Assembly: GCA_009602725.1 (NCBI GenBank)
Contig: WELB01000079.1
Coordinates: forward strand, 92,422 to 156,421
DNA: 64,000 nucleotides
Direction: 5' to 3'
DNA from: Spirogloea muscicola
Lineage: Eukaryota; Streptophyta; Zygnematophyceae; Spirogloeales; Spirogloeaceae
Shown piece by piece: positions 18,878 through 31,000 of the stretch. The notes below the pieces were generated by a model, which saw only the letters and a program-made list of their open reading frames with translations, had not been told where the DNA came from and did no database searches. Position numbers and translations under genes: made by a program. Each line of letters opens with the position of its first letter. Position 1 is the first letter of the stretch.

Positions 18878-21146
18878 ATGTTGCAGACTCCGAGCAAGGC
18901 GCCGAGCCGATGGGAGCGCCTGGCGCTCGCCGACCGCGGCGGCAGCATCGGCAACGGCGGCACCTCCCCACTCTCCGCGCGCAAGACGCCGCACCGCACG
19001 CCCGGCCAGGTGAGGCGGTGCCTGCCATAGCGGCCTCCCGTGCGCTCGCTTGGATCGGGGGTCCGTCATCAGTCCAGCCGTGCAGGACCTTAGAGAGCGC
19101 TGGCCATCTTTCTTGCAGGGGGACCGCTTCATCCCTGCGCGAGCTGCCATGGACATGGAGGTTGCGCGCTTCAACCTCCTGGCTGACGCCAAGGAGAATG
19201 CCGGCGGCGCAGCCACTACCGGCGGCGCCGGCGCCGTTGCTGCTGCAGTCGGCGGCGGCGCCGCTGAGTATGTGACCCCTGGCAAGGTACGCCCGATTCT
19301 GCTCCAGATTGTGGTCTTGATTGCGGTCTTGTAGTCTTGGTTGTGGTCTTGACGCCGCAGCTCACCGTCCCGTCGCTGTCTGCAGGAGCACTACAAGCTG
19401 CACCTAGCGGACAACCTGCTGCGCGAGCCGGGCACGGCCTGCGGCAATGGCGGCGGAGGTGTCAGCCAGCGGCCGACTAAGATCCTGGCGTTCAAGCACA
19501 AGGCGCCGGCGCCGCCCGAGGGCTACGATGGCAGCCGAGCGCGCGTCCTCTACTCCCAGAGCGGCGCGGCAGGGGCCCGCGCCCCGCCGCGCCGGGCTTT
19601 CCGCCACATCCCCCAGGTTCGGCCGGTCCCCTGTCTGCCTTCGAGACAAGGACGCGCAGGGTGGGCGGTGATGCTCATATTGCGACCTTCTTGTGCTGAC
19701 GCCCATTGGTGCTTGCTTGGCGGCTGTCGCTGGCGTTGGTGGCAGGCGCCGGAGCGCATCTTGGATGCGCCGGAGCTCGTGGACGACTACTACCTCAACC
19801 TGCTGGATTGGGGCTCGCGCAACACCGTCGCTGTGGCGCTCGGCGGCGCAGTCTACTTGTGGGACGCCGCCTCTGGCTTCATCGAGGAGCTGAGCCGGTG
19901 TGCCGGCGAGAGCGACTACGTCACGTCCGTGGCGTGGGCCGCGGACGGCCGACACCTGGCGGTCGGGCTGAGCACCTCCGAGGTGCAGCTGTGGGACTCC
20001 TGCTCGCTGCGGCAGATCCGCACGCTCAAGGGCCACACCGCGCGCGTCAGCAGCCTCTCCTGGAACGGCTCCACCCTTAGCACGGGCGGCCGCGACAACC
20101 TGATCATCAACCACGACGGTGTGGAGTCGCTTCTGCACCGCCTGTCCTTGTTGCCCTCTTTCAAGAACACAGCAAGCGAGCTTGCCGAGCGGCGGCCTCT
20201 GCCGTATGAACAGCAACGCGGCAGTCAAGTTGCCTTGCTAACGGTAGTGAGTGCGTGGTGGCGCGCAGTGCGGGTGCGGGAGCACGTGACGGCGCAGCTG
20301 GCAGGGCACGCACAGGAGGTGTGCGGCCTCCGGTGGTCGCCGTCGGGCCAGCAGCTGGCCTCTGGCGGTAATGACAACCTGCTGCTGGTGTGGGACTCAG
20401 CCGCTGGTGGCAGCGGCGGGCCGCTCCACCGGCTCGACGCGCACCAGGCCGCCGTCAAGGCGCTGGCGTGGTGCCCGTTCCAGGCCAACCTGCTGGCGTC
20501 GGGCGGCGGCACCGCCGACCGCTGCATCAAATTCTGGAACACACACACGGGCGCTCTCGTCAACTCCGTCGACACCAACTCGCAGGTCTGCGGACAGCTA
20601 CTGCGGAGCGGGCCGCCGGCAGTGGTTGGACCGAGGTGCTCTTGTCCGGTGCTCGCAGCCGACTCCTGCCTGGCACCTGACCGTGGGCCTGCGACGAGCG
20701 CAGGTGTGCTCGCTGCTTTGGAGCCAGCACGAGCGCGAGATCCTGAGCTCGCACGGATTCAGCCAGAACCAGCTGTGCCTGTGGCGCTACCCCTCCATGA
20801 CCAAGGCTGCAGAGCTCACTGGCCACACCGCCCGAGTTCTCCACCTCGCTCAGGTCCGGCCGATGCCGCCGCTGCCATTCTTGCCTCTGCGTCACCATGT
20901 GCCTGCCGTGGGCGTTACAGAGGCCAAGCTCGGGCGTGGAGGATGAGACTAACTTAACAAAGCGGCGGCTGCATTGTTTGGCAGAGCCCAGACGGGTTAA
21001 CTGTGCTATCGGCGGCCGCCGATGAGACGCTGCGGTTCTGGAAGGTCTTCGGCCCGCAGGTCGAGGCGGGCGGCGCTCGGGCTGGCCGTGCCAAAGCAGC
21101 AGGCGAGGAGAAGAAGAGCGTGCTGCTGCGCGCCAACATTCGCTGA
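18878..21146 (+). CDS. CDC20: CDC20-type WD40 activator of the anaphase-promoting complex
   Basis: Seven exons (18878-19009, 19119-19286, 19386-19616, 19746-20118, 20269-20585, 20704-20853, 20985-21146) encode 510 residues in phase. Domains in order: the C-box DRFIPAR (about residue 46) that contacts the [34 protein letters not shown] at the start of the propeller; and WD40 repeats with [34 protein letters not shown] and [17 protein letters not shown]. The C-terminal Ile-Arg (IR) tail docks on [22 protein letters not shown] and [15 protein letters not shown] favour CDC20 over the CDH1/FZR branch. The protein presents mitotic cyclins and securin for ubiquitination. The start at 18878 ([11 protein letters not shown]) is the first in-frame ATG near the family sequence; an upstream start cannot be excluded. 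Confidence 0.92.
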
Positions 21147-22585
21147 GGGCGGCCACCGCCCCTCTCTTGAATCTGTGCACCCGCCAGCGGCGAATCGGCC
21201 CTCGTGGCAGCACTGCTGGTGGTGAGTGTGGTCACTGCAAGAGCAGTGATGACCATGTGCCCTTCTCGATCTTTGAGGAGCAGTCTCAAGGTAAGCGCAG
21301 CCAGCGCTCCTCTTGAGAATGATAGCTGGGAAAAGCAAGCTGCCTCAGCTGCTTTCATCACAGCAGCCCTGTGCTGCTTCTTGTGGAGCTGTCCTTAGTC
21401 CGGCATCTCGTGCTCTTGCATTGTGTGAAGACGCAGAAAGTAGTGGCTTGCAAACCCCACCTTCCTGACATTGTGCTGTGACACTGCTTGGTTGTAGGCC
21501 CGACAATTTGGGGTGCAGCCCTGCGGGGGCGGAACCCAATCATGCATGCACCACGGCATGCGGACACAGTGCAGCTTTGTGCTGCTCCCATGAATCGCCA
21601 CTGTGCTCCACTGGCATTGGTCAATGCCACCACCTCAGCAATATGTTGATTTGCCGGCCTGCCAGCCGGCGCAGACATCCATCCCCACCCAGAACACCAG
21701 CAAACTTCCAGACACCTGCTCCACGCCCCCCTTGCGACCTTAATCTAGGCCAGAGGTAGAAGCTAGGGTTGCTGCTTCATAAGCCGAGCAGACATAAGGG
21801 CATGGAGTACATTAGTGTGAGATACCACATCTCAGCCTGGAGATAATCGGCATGGCGGCTGCAAAGACGTGAGTAGTAACACAAAGCTTAGCTCACACGA
21901 CCTGGCATGCATTTTGTGCGGGCATTGGCACACTTTCTGTAGCAAGAGCACATTGCTTCCTTGAGTAGCGCTTACACTTTGTTGTGTATGACAACCTTGG
22001 CAGAACAACTCAGGCGGCCGGCCTATTTTATACATAGCGCATGCGCTTGGCTTTTGCGGCTGCCAAATCTGCAGCTATAGCGTACACATATGGCTTTCCT
22101 AGGAGTCGACAGCGATGGCTGTTGTGCTGCTCTGCAACAACATGCATCCTTGTGGCTGCTGCATCGAGTGTATATTGCTCCTAGTCACCTAGAGCACGCC
22201 AGAAGCACAAGCCACAGAAGTCAGATTAGTTCATAATAAGGCATTTAGGTGTCACCTTCGGCTTTAGTTGCTTATTTAACAGGACACCACTTCTTGGAGT
22301 TGAGGCTTGTGAGGTGCATGCTGGGCTGGCACCTTCCCACCACCCTAGCTCTTGCAAGATCAGTGTTTGCGTGAGCAATTTAACCAACCTTCCTTGACGA
22401 GCTGGGCGAGCTTAATGGCGGCGCGCCGGAGCACTCCCGTAGTACCTTTGCCGTCTGTGCTGCCGCTGCTAGCCTTTTGCCTGGCCTTCCCGCGGCCGTG
22501 ACTGCTGCTCGCAGCAGCTTGCAGGCCCGCTTTGGCCGCTGCTGCAGCAGAGAACCAGCACATGCATGCATGAGACTGGCTTGAC
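21147..22585. other. Intergenic, nothing recognised
   Basis: Moderate GC with no LINE hairpins or protein segments that I can identify. Probably holds the 3' UTRs of the convergent CDC20 and WRC genes. Confidence 0.5.
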
Positions 22586-24876
22586 TTAGTCGGCCAGGTG
22601 CACATGGCCGCCACAGCGGCGCAGATTGCAGTGCCAACTGCAGGCAGGCAGCCGGAGCTCACCGGCAGGGCGGCTCTTCTTGGCGAGCGCGTGAAGCCAG
22701 CGGGAGCGAAGGTGGTAAGCGCACAGCCGCCGGCCGGGCTCTGCTGCGTCGTCGCACTGCCATCCCTGCCCCGACGACTTGGCGCACCGCTGCTCGTCTG
22801 CACCGCCTGCTCCACGCCTGACGGTGCCTCCAACGGGCTGCTGCGTACGGCTTACTTCCGCGCTCCTCATGGAGCGCGCTACTCCCCGCAGCACCTTCTC
22901 GTGGTGCTCGCACAGCCTGCGGCCGCTGGGGATCGGCAGCAGGCAGCGACTCCGGCCCCTCCCAGGCCGCAGCTGGAACGAGCACAACCCGGCCTTGCCG
23001 CTGCTGCCGCCGGCAGCTTGGGCAGCAGCATGCAGCACTGCAGGCACGCCGCCGTGACGGCCACCTCGCCCACTGCTGCCTGCCTCGGCTGAGCGGCGGA
23101 ACTGGGCGGCAAGCTGGGCCGCCTTGACTGCCGCCACAGCCCGCCGTGTTCCGACGACCGGCACGAGTGCAGCTGGTGCTGTGCTCGTTGGCTCTTCTGC
23201 TGCCATGCCCGCAACCGCCACCATCGCCTCTGCTGCTGTCGCCGTTCCTGCTGTTCCAAATGCCACCGCTGTCGTCTGAGCCGCCTGTAGTGGAGCTGCT
23301 CCGGCAGTCACCTCACGCCCGTTCGGTGCTGGTGGGGTCGCCGTGCTGTGGTCGCCACCAGCACTTTGTGAGCTATGGCACTGCACAACCATCGCCGCAG
23401 CTTCCCTGCCTCTCTGCTCGCCATCCTCGGCCTTCTCGGTCGCGCCGCCACTGTTGGTCTTGTCACTGCCGAGGCTGCGTTTACTGCCGCTGCCTCCGCT
23501 TGCCAGCTCTGTTGCTACCTCCGGCAACATTTCCGGCCTGGCCTCTGCTTCTAGCGGCCGAGGCGCACACGATACTCCTTGCGTCATGCCGGCCTGGCCA
23601 GAGCTGCAGCTCTCTAACGTCGCCGGTTGTCCGCCGGCCGGCCCCTGCTTGGCAGCCTCGGGGTTAGTCGGCCCTGTTGGGCCATCCGACACACTACCAG
23701 CTGCGCCCCCGGTCGACATTGCCCTCTCGCCATCCTCGACTGCTGCAACATCTTCCGGCGCAAAGGCGTTGACATCCTCCAACCTTGGATGCTCACTCTC
23801 GTCAAGCTCCTGCTTCACTCCAGGTTCCACTTGCTCATATTCGTCGTTCTGGGGGACGGTGCGCCGATGGGGCACCTTGCTGCGGGCACGCCGGCTGACG
23901 CTGAGCGCCGCGATGTCCACCACCATGACCTCTATTCCGCCACTGCCGTCGCCGCCGTCATCGGAGGCCGGCAGCCCACGCCGGCGGCCTCGGCCAGCGC
24001 TGCCGTCCTCCTCCCACTCGCCGCCCAGCAGGTGCCGAGGCCGCTTCCGCTGCCGTGGCTCGCGGCGGGGAAGGATGCCGGCTCCCGCTTCCGGCTCCTC
24101 CTCAGCGCCCCTTGCCAGCACCTCGCTCCTCGCACCTCCCTCCTCCCCCACCTCCTCCTCCCTCCTCCCCCTCTCCTCCATTCCTCCTCCCTGCCTCTCC
24201 ACCATACTCGACCCGTCAACGGCAGCACCGTCGGTAGCGGCCACTGAGGCCTGGTCAGCGGCGGGAGCGTGAGCGGCGGTGCCAGGGGCGGCGAGCTCGT
24301 CGGCGGTTACATCGTCGTAGACGCCGGGGCTGACAAGGGCAGTTGCTGGTCCACCCACTGTCATGCGGCTAGTCTTAAGTGCCGGCTGCTCTGTATGCGA
24401 GACAGCCGCATAAGCAGCCACGGCATCAAGAAATATATGCGCCATGTCTGCAACGGCCTCTGGTGACACCAGCTGCTCCGACGGCAGCGTCTCTGGAGCA
24501 CCGACGACGGGCTCCTCTGCGGCGGCGGCCGTACTTGGCGCCCTGTCCTGCGGCATGCACAGCTCCACCGCCTCGAGGGCGGCTGCCGGCGGCTCCGCCT
24601 TCGCTTCGATAACCAATGCTGACCGCACCTTCGCATCCGGAGCTGCATTGTCTTCCTTCTCGTCGGCCTGGCCCACACTCAGGACCTCGGCGAGCACCGG
24701 CGCTCCCAGCTGCGGCGCCAGGCCTTGGCTGGACTGGACCGCAGCCGGCGGCGGCACCTGGCCAGCGAGAGCCGCCGGCTCTGCGGCACTCGGAGGCTCG
24801 CCCCTGGCATCGGGCCTCGCCGGCTCCCACGAGCAGCCGGCGGCGACCTCGCCGTCGGCCGCCGCCAGGCCGAGCG
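22586..24876 (-). CDS. Large low-complexity protein with two C-terminal WRC-type zinc fingers (partial)
   Basis: Open for over 760 codons on the minus strand and continuing into the assembly gap, so the N-terminus is unknown. Most of it is Ala/Gly/Pro/Glu-rich and probably disordered, with basic patches (PRQRKRPRHLLGGEWEE; RRARSKVPHRRTVP). Near the C-terminus are two Cys3His fingers. The second (about 22786-22712) is C-x9-C-x10-C-x2-H, exactly the WRC spacing, with a GWQC core; the first (about 22984-22905) is C-x12-C-x10-C-x2-H with GRRLCEHH. WRC is a plant DNA-binding or nuclear-targeting motif best known from growth-regulating factors, which also carry a QLQ domain; no QLQ is seen in the sequenced part. 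A nuclear regulator is an inference. No intron is needed across this stretch. Composition on the opposite strand also leaves long frames open, so cDNA support matters. Confidence 0.6.
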
Positions 24877-25769
24877 NNNNNNNNNNNNNNNNNNNNNNNN
24901 NNNNNNNNNNNNNNNNNNNNNNNNNNNNNNNNNNNNNNNNNNNNNNNNNNNNNNNNNNNNNNNNNNNNNNNNNNNNNNNNNNNNNNNNNNNNNNNNNNNN
25001 NNNNNNNNNNNNNNNNNNNNNNNNNNNNNNNNNNNNNNNNNNNNNNNNNNNNNNNNNNNNNNNNNNNNNNNNNNNNNNNNNNNNNNNNNNNNNNNNNNNN
25101 NNNNNNNNNNNNNNNNNNNNNNNNNNNNNNNNNNNNNNNNNNNNNNNNNNNNNNNNNNNNNNNNNNNNNNNNNNNNNNNNNNNNNNNNNNNNNNNNNNNN
25201 NNNNNNNNNNNNNNNNNNNNNNNNNNNNNNNNNNNNNNNNNNNNNNNNNNNNNNNNNNNNNNNNNNNNNNNNNNNNNNNNNNNNNNNNNNNNNNNNNNNN
25301 NNNNNNNNNNNNNNNNNNNNNNNNNNNNNNNNNNNNNNNNNNNNNNNNNNNNNNNNNNNNNNNNNNNNNNNNNNNNNNNNNNNNNNNNNNNNNNNNNNNN
25401 NNNNNNNNNNNNNNNNNNNNNNNNNNNNNNNNNNNNNNNNNNNNNNNNNNNNNNNNNNNNNNNNNNNNNNNNNNNNNNNNNNNNNNNNNNNNNNNNNNNN
25501 NNNNNNNNNNNNNNNNNNNNNNNNNNNNNNNNNNNNNNNNNNNNNNNNNNNNNNNNNNNNNNNNNNNNNNNNNNNNNNNNNNNNNNNNNNNNNNNNNNNN
25601 NNNNNNNNNNNNNNNNNNNNNNNNNNNNNNNNNNNNNNNNNNNNNNNNNNNNNNNNNNNNNNNNNNNNNNNNNNNNNNNNNNNNNNNNNNNNNNNNNNNN
25701 NNNNNNNNNNNNNNNNNNNNNNNNNNNNNNNNNNNNNNNNNNNNNNNNNNNNNNNNNNNNNNNNNNNNN
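24877..25769. other. Assembly gap (893 N)
   Basis: Run of N. The right edge is a poly-C tract (25771-25794), suggesting the gap arose at a homopolymer or GC-rich sequence. Any reading frame spanning it is not reliable. Confidence 0.98.
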
Positions 25770-25884
25770 GCCCCCCCCCCCCCCCCCCCCCCCCACTCCC
25801 CCTCCTTCACCTGGCTGGCTACCACAGCCGCTTTCTTGGCATCAGCAGCCGCGTTCATTCATGAAGATTGACCTCCACCGCCCC

Positions 25885-26420
25885 CCATTCATAATGGGAA
25901 GAAAGCGGCTGCTGATATTGAAGAGTCGGCTGTGAAATGCCAGCCAGATGCATACAGGTGTTCATGACGGAGCCAAAGAAAGAAGTGGCACTCCCAAAGG
26001 GGGCACTGGGCGCTCGGTGGCTTGAGCTACTTAACCAGCTCGCCCGCCACGCAATCGCCCGTCGCTTCCATGGTGAACCGGTAGACTTTCCTGCAGCCGG
26101 GTCGCTGGCGCAAGTGTATCGCATGCGCTTGGCCGTCTCGCTGCAGAGGTCCATGGCCCGTGCGCTACACCTTCGTGCCGGGAGAGCCCTCGCTGCTGCC
26201 TCTGGCTCTGTCCAGGGGACCCACTTCCAGGACCCTAGCCTCTCTGATTTGCGGCTGCTTAGCAGGGGTTACTGAGTAATTTGTAGCTGCTTTCTTTCTT
26301 TGTGTGCTTTGGTTTCTTAGCGCTTCCTCTGGCTTCCTCTGGCCCCCTTCTCGTTCTTTGTTCATTCGTTTTTGGGCTGGCTTGTCCAGCCCCTATCCTC
26401 AATGGGCGAGCCCTTTCTTC
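25885..26420 (+). mobile_element. LINE tail (LLSRGY subfamily) with hairpin 3' UTR
   Basis: 25890-25965 holds GCGGCTGCTGATATTGAAG and GGCTGTGAAATGCCAGCC (module of another subfamily). The coding part, about 26005-26273, has LGARWLELLNQLARHAIARR, AAGSLAQVYRMRLAVSLQRS, LRAGRALAAASGS and LSDLRLLSRGY. The 3' UTR runs TGAGTAATTTGTAGCTGC, GGCCCCCTTCTCGTTC, GGGCTGGCTTGTCCAGCCCC, CAATGGGCGAGCCC (to about 26412). This is the best complete example of this subfamily's tail. Confidence 0.85.
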
Positions 26421-26564
26421 AAAGGGGGCAAGGGCTGCGAAAAGCCAGCCCAAAAAGAGAAGAAGTGGCACTCCTAATGGGGGCAACGGCTGCGAAAAGC
26501 CAGCCCATAAAGAATGCACAAAGGTTCAGAGGGGCCTAAGAGCGGTGAGCAGCTACAAAGAAGA
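26421..26564 (-). mobile_element. Two tandem hairpin modules of the CCCAATGGGGGCA type
   Basis: GGGGGCAAGGGCTGCGAAAA then GCCAGCCC (26423), and AAGTGGCACTCCTAATGGGG then GCTGCGAAAAGCCAGCCC (26463-26505), followed by AATGCACAAAGGTTC. Same type as 520-590 and 53960-54070. Confidence 0.7.
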
Positions 26565-26738
26565 AAGTGCTCGCCCATTGAGAATAGGGGCTGGAACAAC
26601 CAGCCCGAAAAGGGGCCTGAGGATGCAATGGTAAAACAGGGGGAGGATGGATCACTCAATAAGTACGAGTGAGGAGCCTCAGATCCGACAGACTAGCTGC
26701 CGGGAAGCTATCACCCTGACGAAAGCCAGAGGCTAGGC
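26565..26738 (-). mobile_element. LINE tail with complete 3' UTR
   Basis: The minus strand encodes SGFRQGDSFPAASLSDLRLL then TRTY and a stop (26660), followed by CATCCTCCCCCTGTTTTACC, GCATCCTCAGGCCCC, TTTTCGGGCTGGTTGTTCCA and CAATGGGCGAGCAC (26566). The coding end matches the copy at 948, and the UTR matches the remnant at 412-432. Confidence 0.85.
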
Positions 26739-27120
26739 AGACAGGGCGCCTCAATACCCCCGTGCCAGCAGTAGGAAGTCAGATGAGCTGAGGGGAGGAA
26801 GAGCAACCCCGCTGCGCAAGCCAGAGGCTGCTGCAAGTGCGCGACCAGCCCGGCGATGCAAAGCAATCGCACAATGAAGACTCTTCCAGTACAGGGCAAT
26901 GGCTGTGAGTGGCCAGCCCAACAACGGAGGGAGTGGAAGGGGCCACGAAAGCGCAAAATTATGCAAGTCCCCCAATTTACTTGTAAAGGCAAAGCCACGC
27001 ACCTTACAGCACAGGTGCAGCCGCATCAGGCTGTTAGAAGTCAAGGCAGTCAAGGCTCAGGGTTTGGAGTGAGGGTGCATAATGGAAAGAAATGGCTCGC
27101 CCATAGAAACAGAGGGGCAT
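26739..27120 (-). mobile_element. LINE tail interrupted by a hairpin module
   Basis: The coding end LHRRAGRALAAASGLRSGVA through SSDFLLLARGY (stop near 26752) is followed by GAGGCGCCCTGTCTGCCTAG, also seen at 47693-47715. Upstream (26893-26935) lies a module with GGGCTGGCCACTCACAGCC. A further remnant, GCTCGCCCATAGAAACAGAG,is at 27090-27112. Confidence 0.7.
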
Positions 27121-28042
27121 GATAGGAGGCGGCTGTATGTCGCCTTAATGTTGAGGCTGTGGGACCTGTGATGCAGTTTAGAACGTCAGTAGGGACATTG
27201 CCACAGAGTCCACGTGACAAGCGAGGCTCTCACAGCCGTAGAACACCCTGGACATCATGCCATGTCTCCGAGAAAAGGCTCCGGAAAAGGCTTCAGCAAA
27301 ACGGCAGGCTGCTGCAGCTCTGCCTTCACACTGTGGGCCTCTGCAATTCCTCCCCCGCTGCCTACTTGCGGCTTTCATCCTGACAGAGTGCGCTATTGCC
27401 ATGCCTCATCTCATGGACTCAGACAGCGCGGCCAGCAGGAGCGCATGGCAGACAGATTAAGCAGAGCTGAAAGGCACCTCCAGCAACCGCCACAGAGGCT
27501 AACATCCATTATCAACAGTTAGAGTGGTCTTTGGGCTGCGCCGCTGCTTTGGCGCCCAGCCTGGCCTGGCCCTGCCCAACCCACCCGCTCCAACTGCATC
27601 GTATTGACCACCTATGACTGCCAGCGTTGCTTGCAGGCAGCCTTCACTGCTGGCCTGCCGAACACTCAGTTCAGCACACGTGCCTGGATTCCCACTTTCA
27701 ACAATCTCCTACAGCTTAACCGCACCAGAATGCATTCCTTCCATAGTAAAACTTTCACTTTACATGTCGCTGAGTGCAGGCCATGGCAGACTTGCTGGCC
27801 CTGAGCACAGCCCCCCAGGACAGAGTTCTGACCAACCAAAGGAGGCAAGCACGCCTGCAGTGCATGGACTGTCCTGCTATACAACGACGCCACCACAAAA
27901 ACCTCTCTAGGTCTTCTGAGGACTGCAAGCTGCAAGAAAATGGCGGCAGATATCTGAACAACCGCCGTGAGTACTCGGCAGCGACCTGGAGGAGAGTGGG
28001 CGAGCCTTTGGCGTTGCAGAGGCCAGGTCTGGGGCCACTGGC
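27121..28042. other. Intergenic, nothing recognised
   Basis: No LINE tail, gene or RNA was identified. The 3' UTR of GAPN should lie at the right end. Confidence 0.5.
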
Positions 28043-31000
28043 TTAGCCCATAGAGTAGGAGGCTGTCGGGAGATTGATCACAGTGCTCTTCACTTTGGTC
28101 ATCATGTGAATGGAGTTGGTGATGCCCTGCGAGCCAATGCCGCTGTCTCGCAGACCCTGGCCAGCAGCCGCAGCAACACATTGAGGGTCAGACCTGCCGA
28201 CTTGCTACACTGGCATGCAAGACCCTGCCACTCCCATCGCCACTCAATTGTTGCTAATCAAAGTCCAGTTCTTTTTGAACAGATGTTTCAGTTGTGCTGC
28301 CGATGCTGCATTACAAGGACTCACCTGGAAAGGGAAGTGGTCGGGACCCCGCGCCGGTGCAGAGTTGATCTGCACTGTTCCTGTCTCCATAGCGTCGCTG
28401 ACCAGGATGGCCTTGTTGATGTCCCGCGTGAATACGCAGCCCTGCAGTGGGCCGCCGAGTGTAAGTCATCATGCTCAACAACCCTAAACCCTAAGACGCC
28501 TGCCAGAGTACTGATTTCACTTAACCTACACTCGAACCACCATAGATAAGCAGGACCTTTATCCCATCTGCAGCGGCAAAAGTCCACAACTACAACCACA
28601 TCCACGTGCACATCCACATGACAACGTGGGAGGACGACCCTGAGTTGCAGCAATATAGCAAATGGTGCAGTTCGTGAGAGTAGGGGTTTGAGGAGAAAGC
28701 CAGGTCAAGTGCGTTGACCATGCTACAGGGGCCTCAATTGAGCACCTGAAGAGCGTAGTTGTTGGCATTGCAGTGGTGAATGCCCTCCTCGACCTTGGAA
28801 ATGCGGATGATGGGCATCACAGGCCCAAAAGGCTCCTCCCATGCCAGCCGCATGTCAGGCCGCACGTTGTCAATCACCAACGGCCAGATCAGATTGTGTT
28901 CCCGCTTGTACTCCTGCATCAGTGACCATGGCATAAGCAACCGGCTCTTGTTGCAACTTCAGAGCTGAGACTCCCAAATATGCCAAGGAGGCCGCACCTC
29001 AGTGAGGGCTTAAAGTACTTGCCTGGCAGAAGGTGGCACCTTTCTCCTTGCAGTCCATGACGAGACCCTCTATGAAGTTTGCTGACGATTCGGAGATGAC
29101 AGGCGTGATGTCGCAGTCATCCTCAGGGCGCCCCACCTTGAGCTTGGCCACCTTGGTGTTGACCTTCTCCACGAGCTCATCAGCCACCGACTGCATGACG
29201 AGCACCACCTTGATAGCGGTACACCGCTGCCCACTGCACAAACGACCCACAGTTTACCATCAGCAGGTGTCAATGACCTGGCGGGATACAGTTCGACAAT
29301 GATCACAGCATTGTCTGGAGCAAAAAAGACATGAGCGTCCATATTTGCAATACAAAATTGAAGGAGGCCAACTTCAGGGAGGACAGAGAGGGTGAGAGGA
29401 CCTGTAGGAGAAGCCGCCCTTGATGATGTTCGCGGCGGCAAGGTCAAGGTCTGCGTCCTCGAGCACGATGCAAGCATCCTTGCCTCCAAGCTCCATCTGC
29501 AGCGGGATCATATTGGCCTTCCTCGATATGGCAATGCCAGTGTCTCCTCCAGTGAAGCTGCCCCCAAGCGACTCCCCTCACTAATCAGTACATCTTATGC
29601 AAGGAGTAGTATGCTGTCAATTTTGTCAGTCTTTGAGAAATTTAGCTGCCATTTAGCAGCTGCTAGCTGCTCCATAGAGAGCAGATGTATGCTTCATCAA
29701 AAGCGAGACACTAAGAAGGGGCCGAGCTCAAGACCTGATGCAGTTGATGCTCGGATGCTGCGTCAGGAAGTCACCAATTTCGGAGCCCTTGCCAGTGACA
29801 GCGCCAATGAGGCCCTTGGGGAAACCAGCCTTGATGAAGCAGTGCACCATGTGGAGAGCAGACACAGCTCCCTACAGGCATACATCAATTCTGCTTAGCT
29901 TCTGCGGCCTTAGCAAATCCCAAATGAACTGCAAGTCACTGAGTAAGTCGTAGGCACTCCTCGTGCAACGGTGACCTCTTATATCCTCTGATTTTTCCTT
30001 TGTAAAATACTCCACATTCTAAATCTTAATTGCCATCAGAAGGAAAGGGCTCGCCCATAGAGAAGAGGGGCTGGCAAAGCCAGCCCAAAAAGAATGGACA
30101 ATGTCCAAAGCCAAAGAAAGAGATGCCGATCAGAACCACAACGGTCCCTAGTATTATCAGCACACTTGATGTTTGTCAAAGTTGCAGAATTTCAAGGATG
30201 ATGTTGTGTATTGTGCACCTGGGTTGGTGGCTTCAGGACAACAGCATTCCCGGAGATGAGAGCAGGAGCAAGCTTGGACACAGCAAGGTTGACTGGATAA
30301 TTGAAGGGAGGAATGCAGAGAACCACACCCAAAGGAATCTGCAATACACCAGCACCTGCGATGCTCAGGACGTGGACACCAGGTAGTGTCACTGGGTTGC
30401 ATGATTCGCGAATCAAGATAGGCCACACCCTCACCAGGCGAAAACAGGGGTTAATATGGCTTCACGAGCTACCAGCACCTACGAGACGGTAAAGTACAAT
30501 GGCTTACCTTCGATGAAAGACAGAGCTTAGTCCGGTCATTGCCAGGGAAGCTGTCACCTGTGAGAAACTTGTTCTCGGATAGAATGCGCACCCCCTCCTC
30601 TGCACAATATGATATCAGGTCACCAGACCTGACAACCTGCAAGGTGATAAGTCTGATATTAACAGCAGTGCAAATGACAACATTGGAGAAAGATAGAGCT
30701 CCATGAGCTCTTGAAACAGGGAAGATGTCCTTTTCACAGAAGCTCACAGGTATCTCTCCCAAATAGTTACATTCTTTGAAGAAGTACAACAAGATATGTC
30801 ACGTCAAATACAAGTGCTGGATTCAAGCAGGCATTTACTTAGCGGTATGATTGTAAGTAACATGCTTCCCATGTATGTGCAAGATTTACAGACCTCAGTC
30901 ACCGAGTCCTTGGCGGGCTTTGCCACCTCCTTGACAAGGCAATCTGCGATTGGGCCTTTATTCTCCTTGAGTAGAGCGGCAGCCTTGTGCAGCAGCTCAG

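Noticed and set aside
22586-25858. A single 1,090-codon frame spanning the 893-N gap
   Set aside because: The frame across N is arbitrary; only 22586-24876 is supported.
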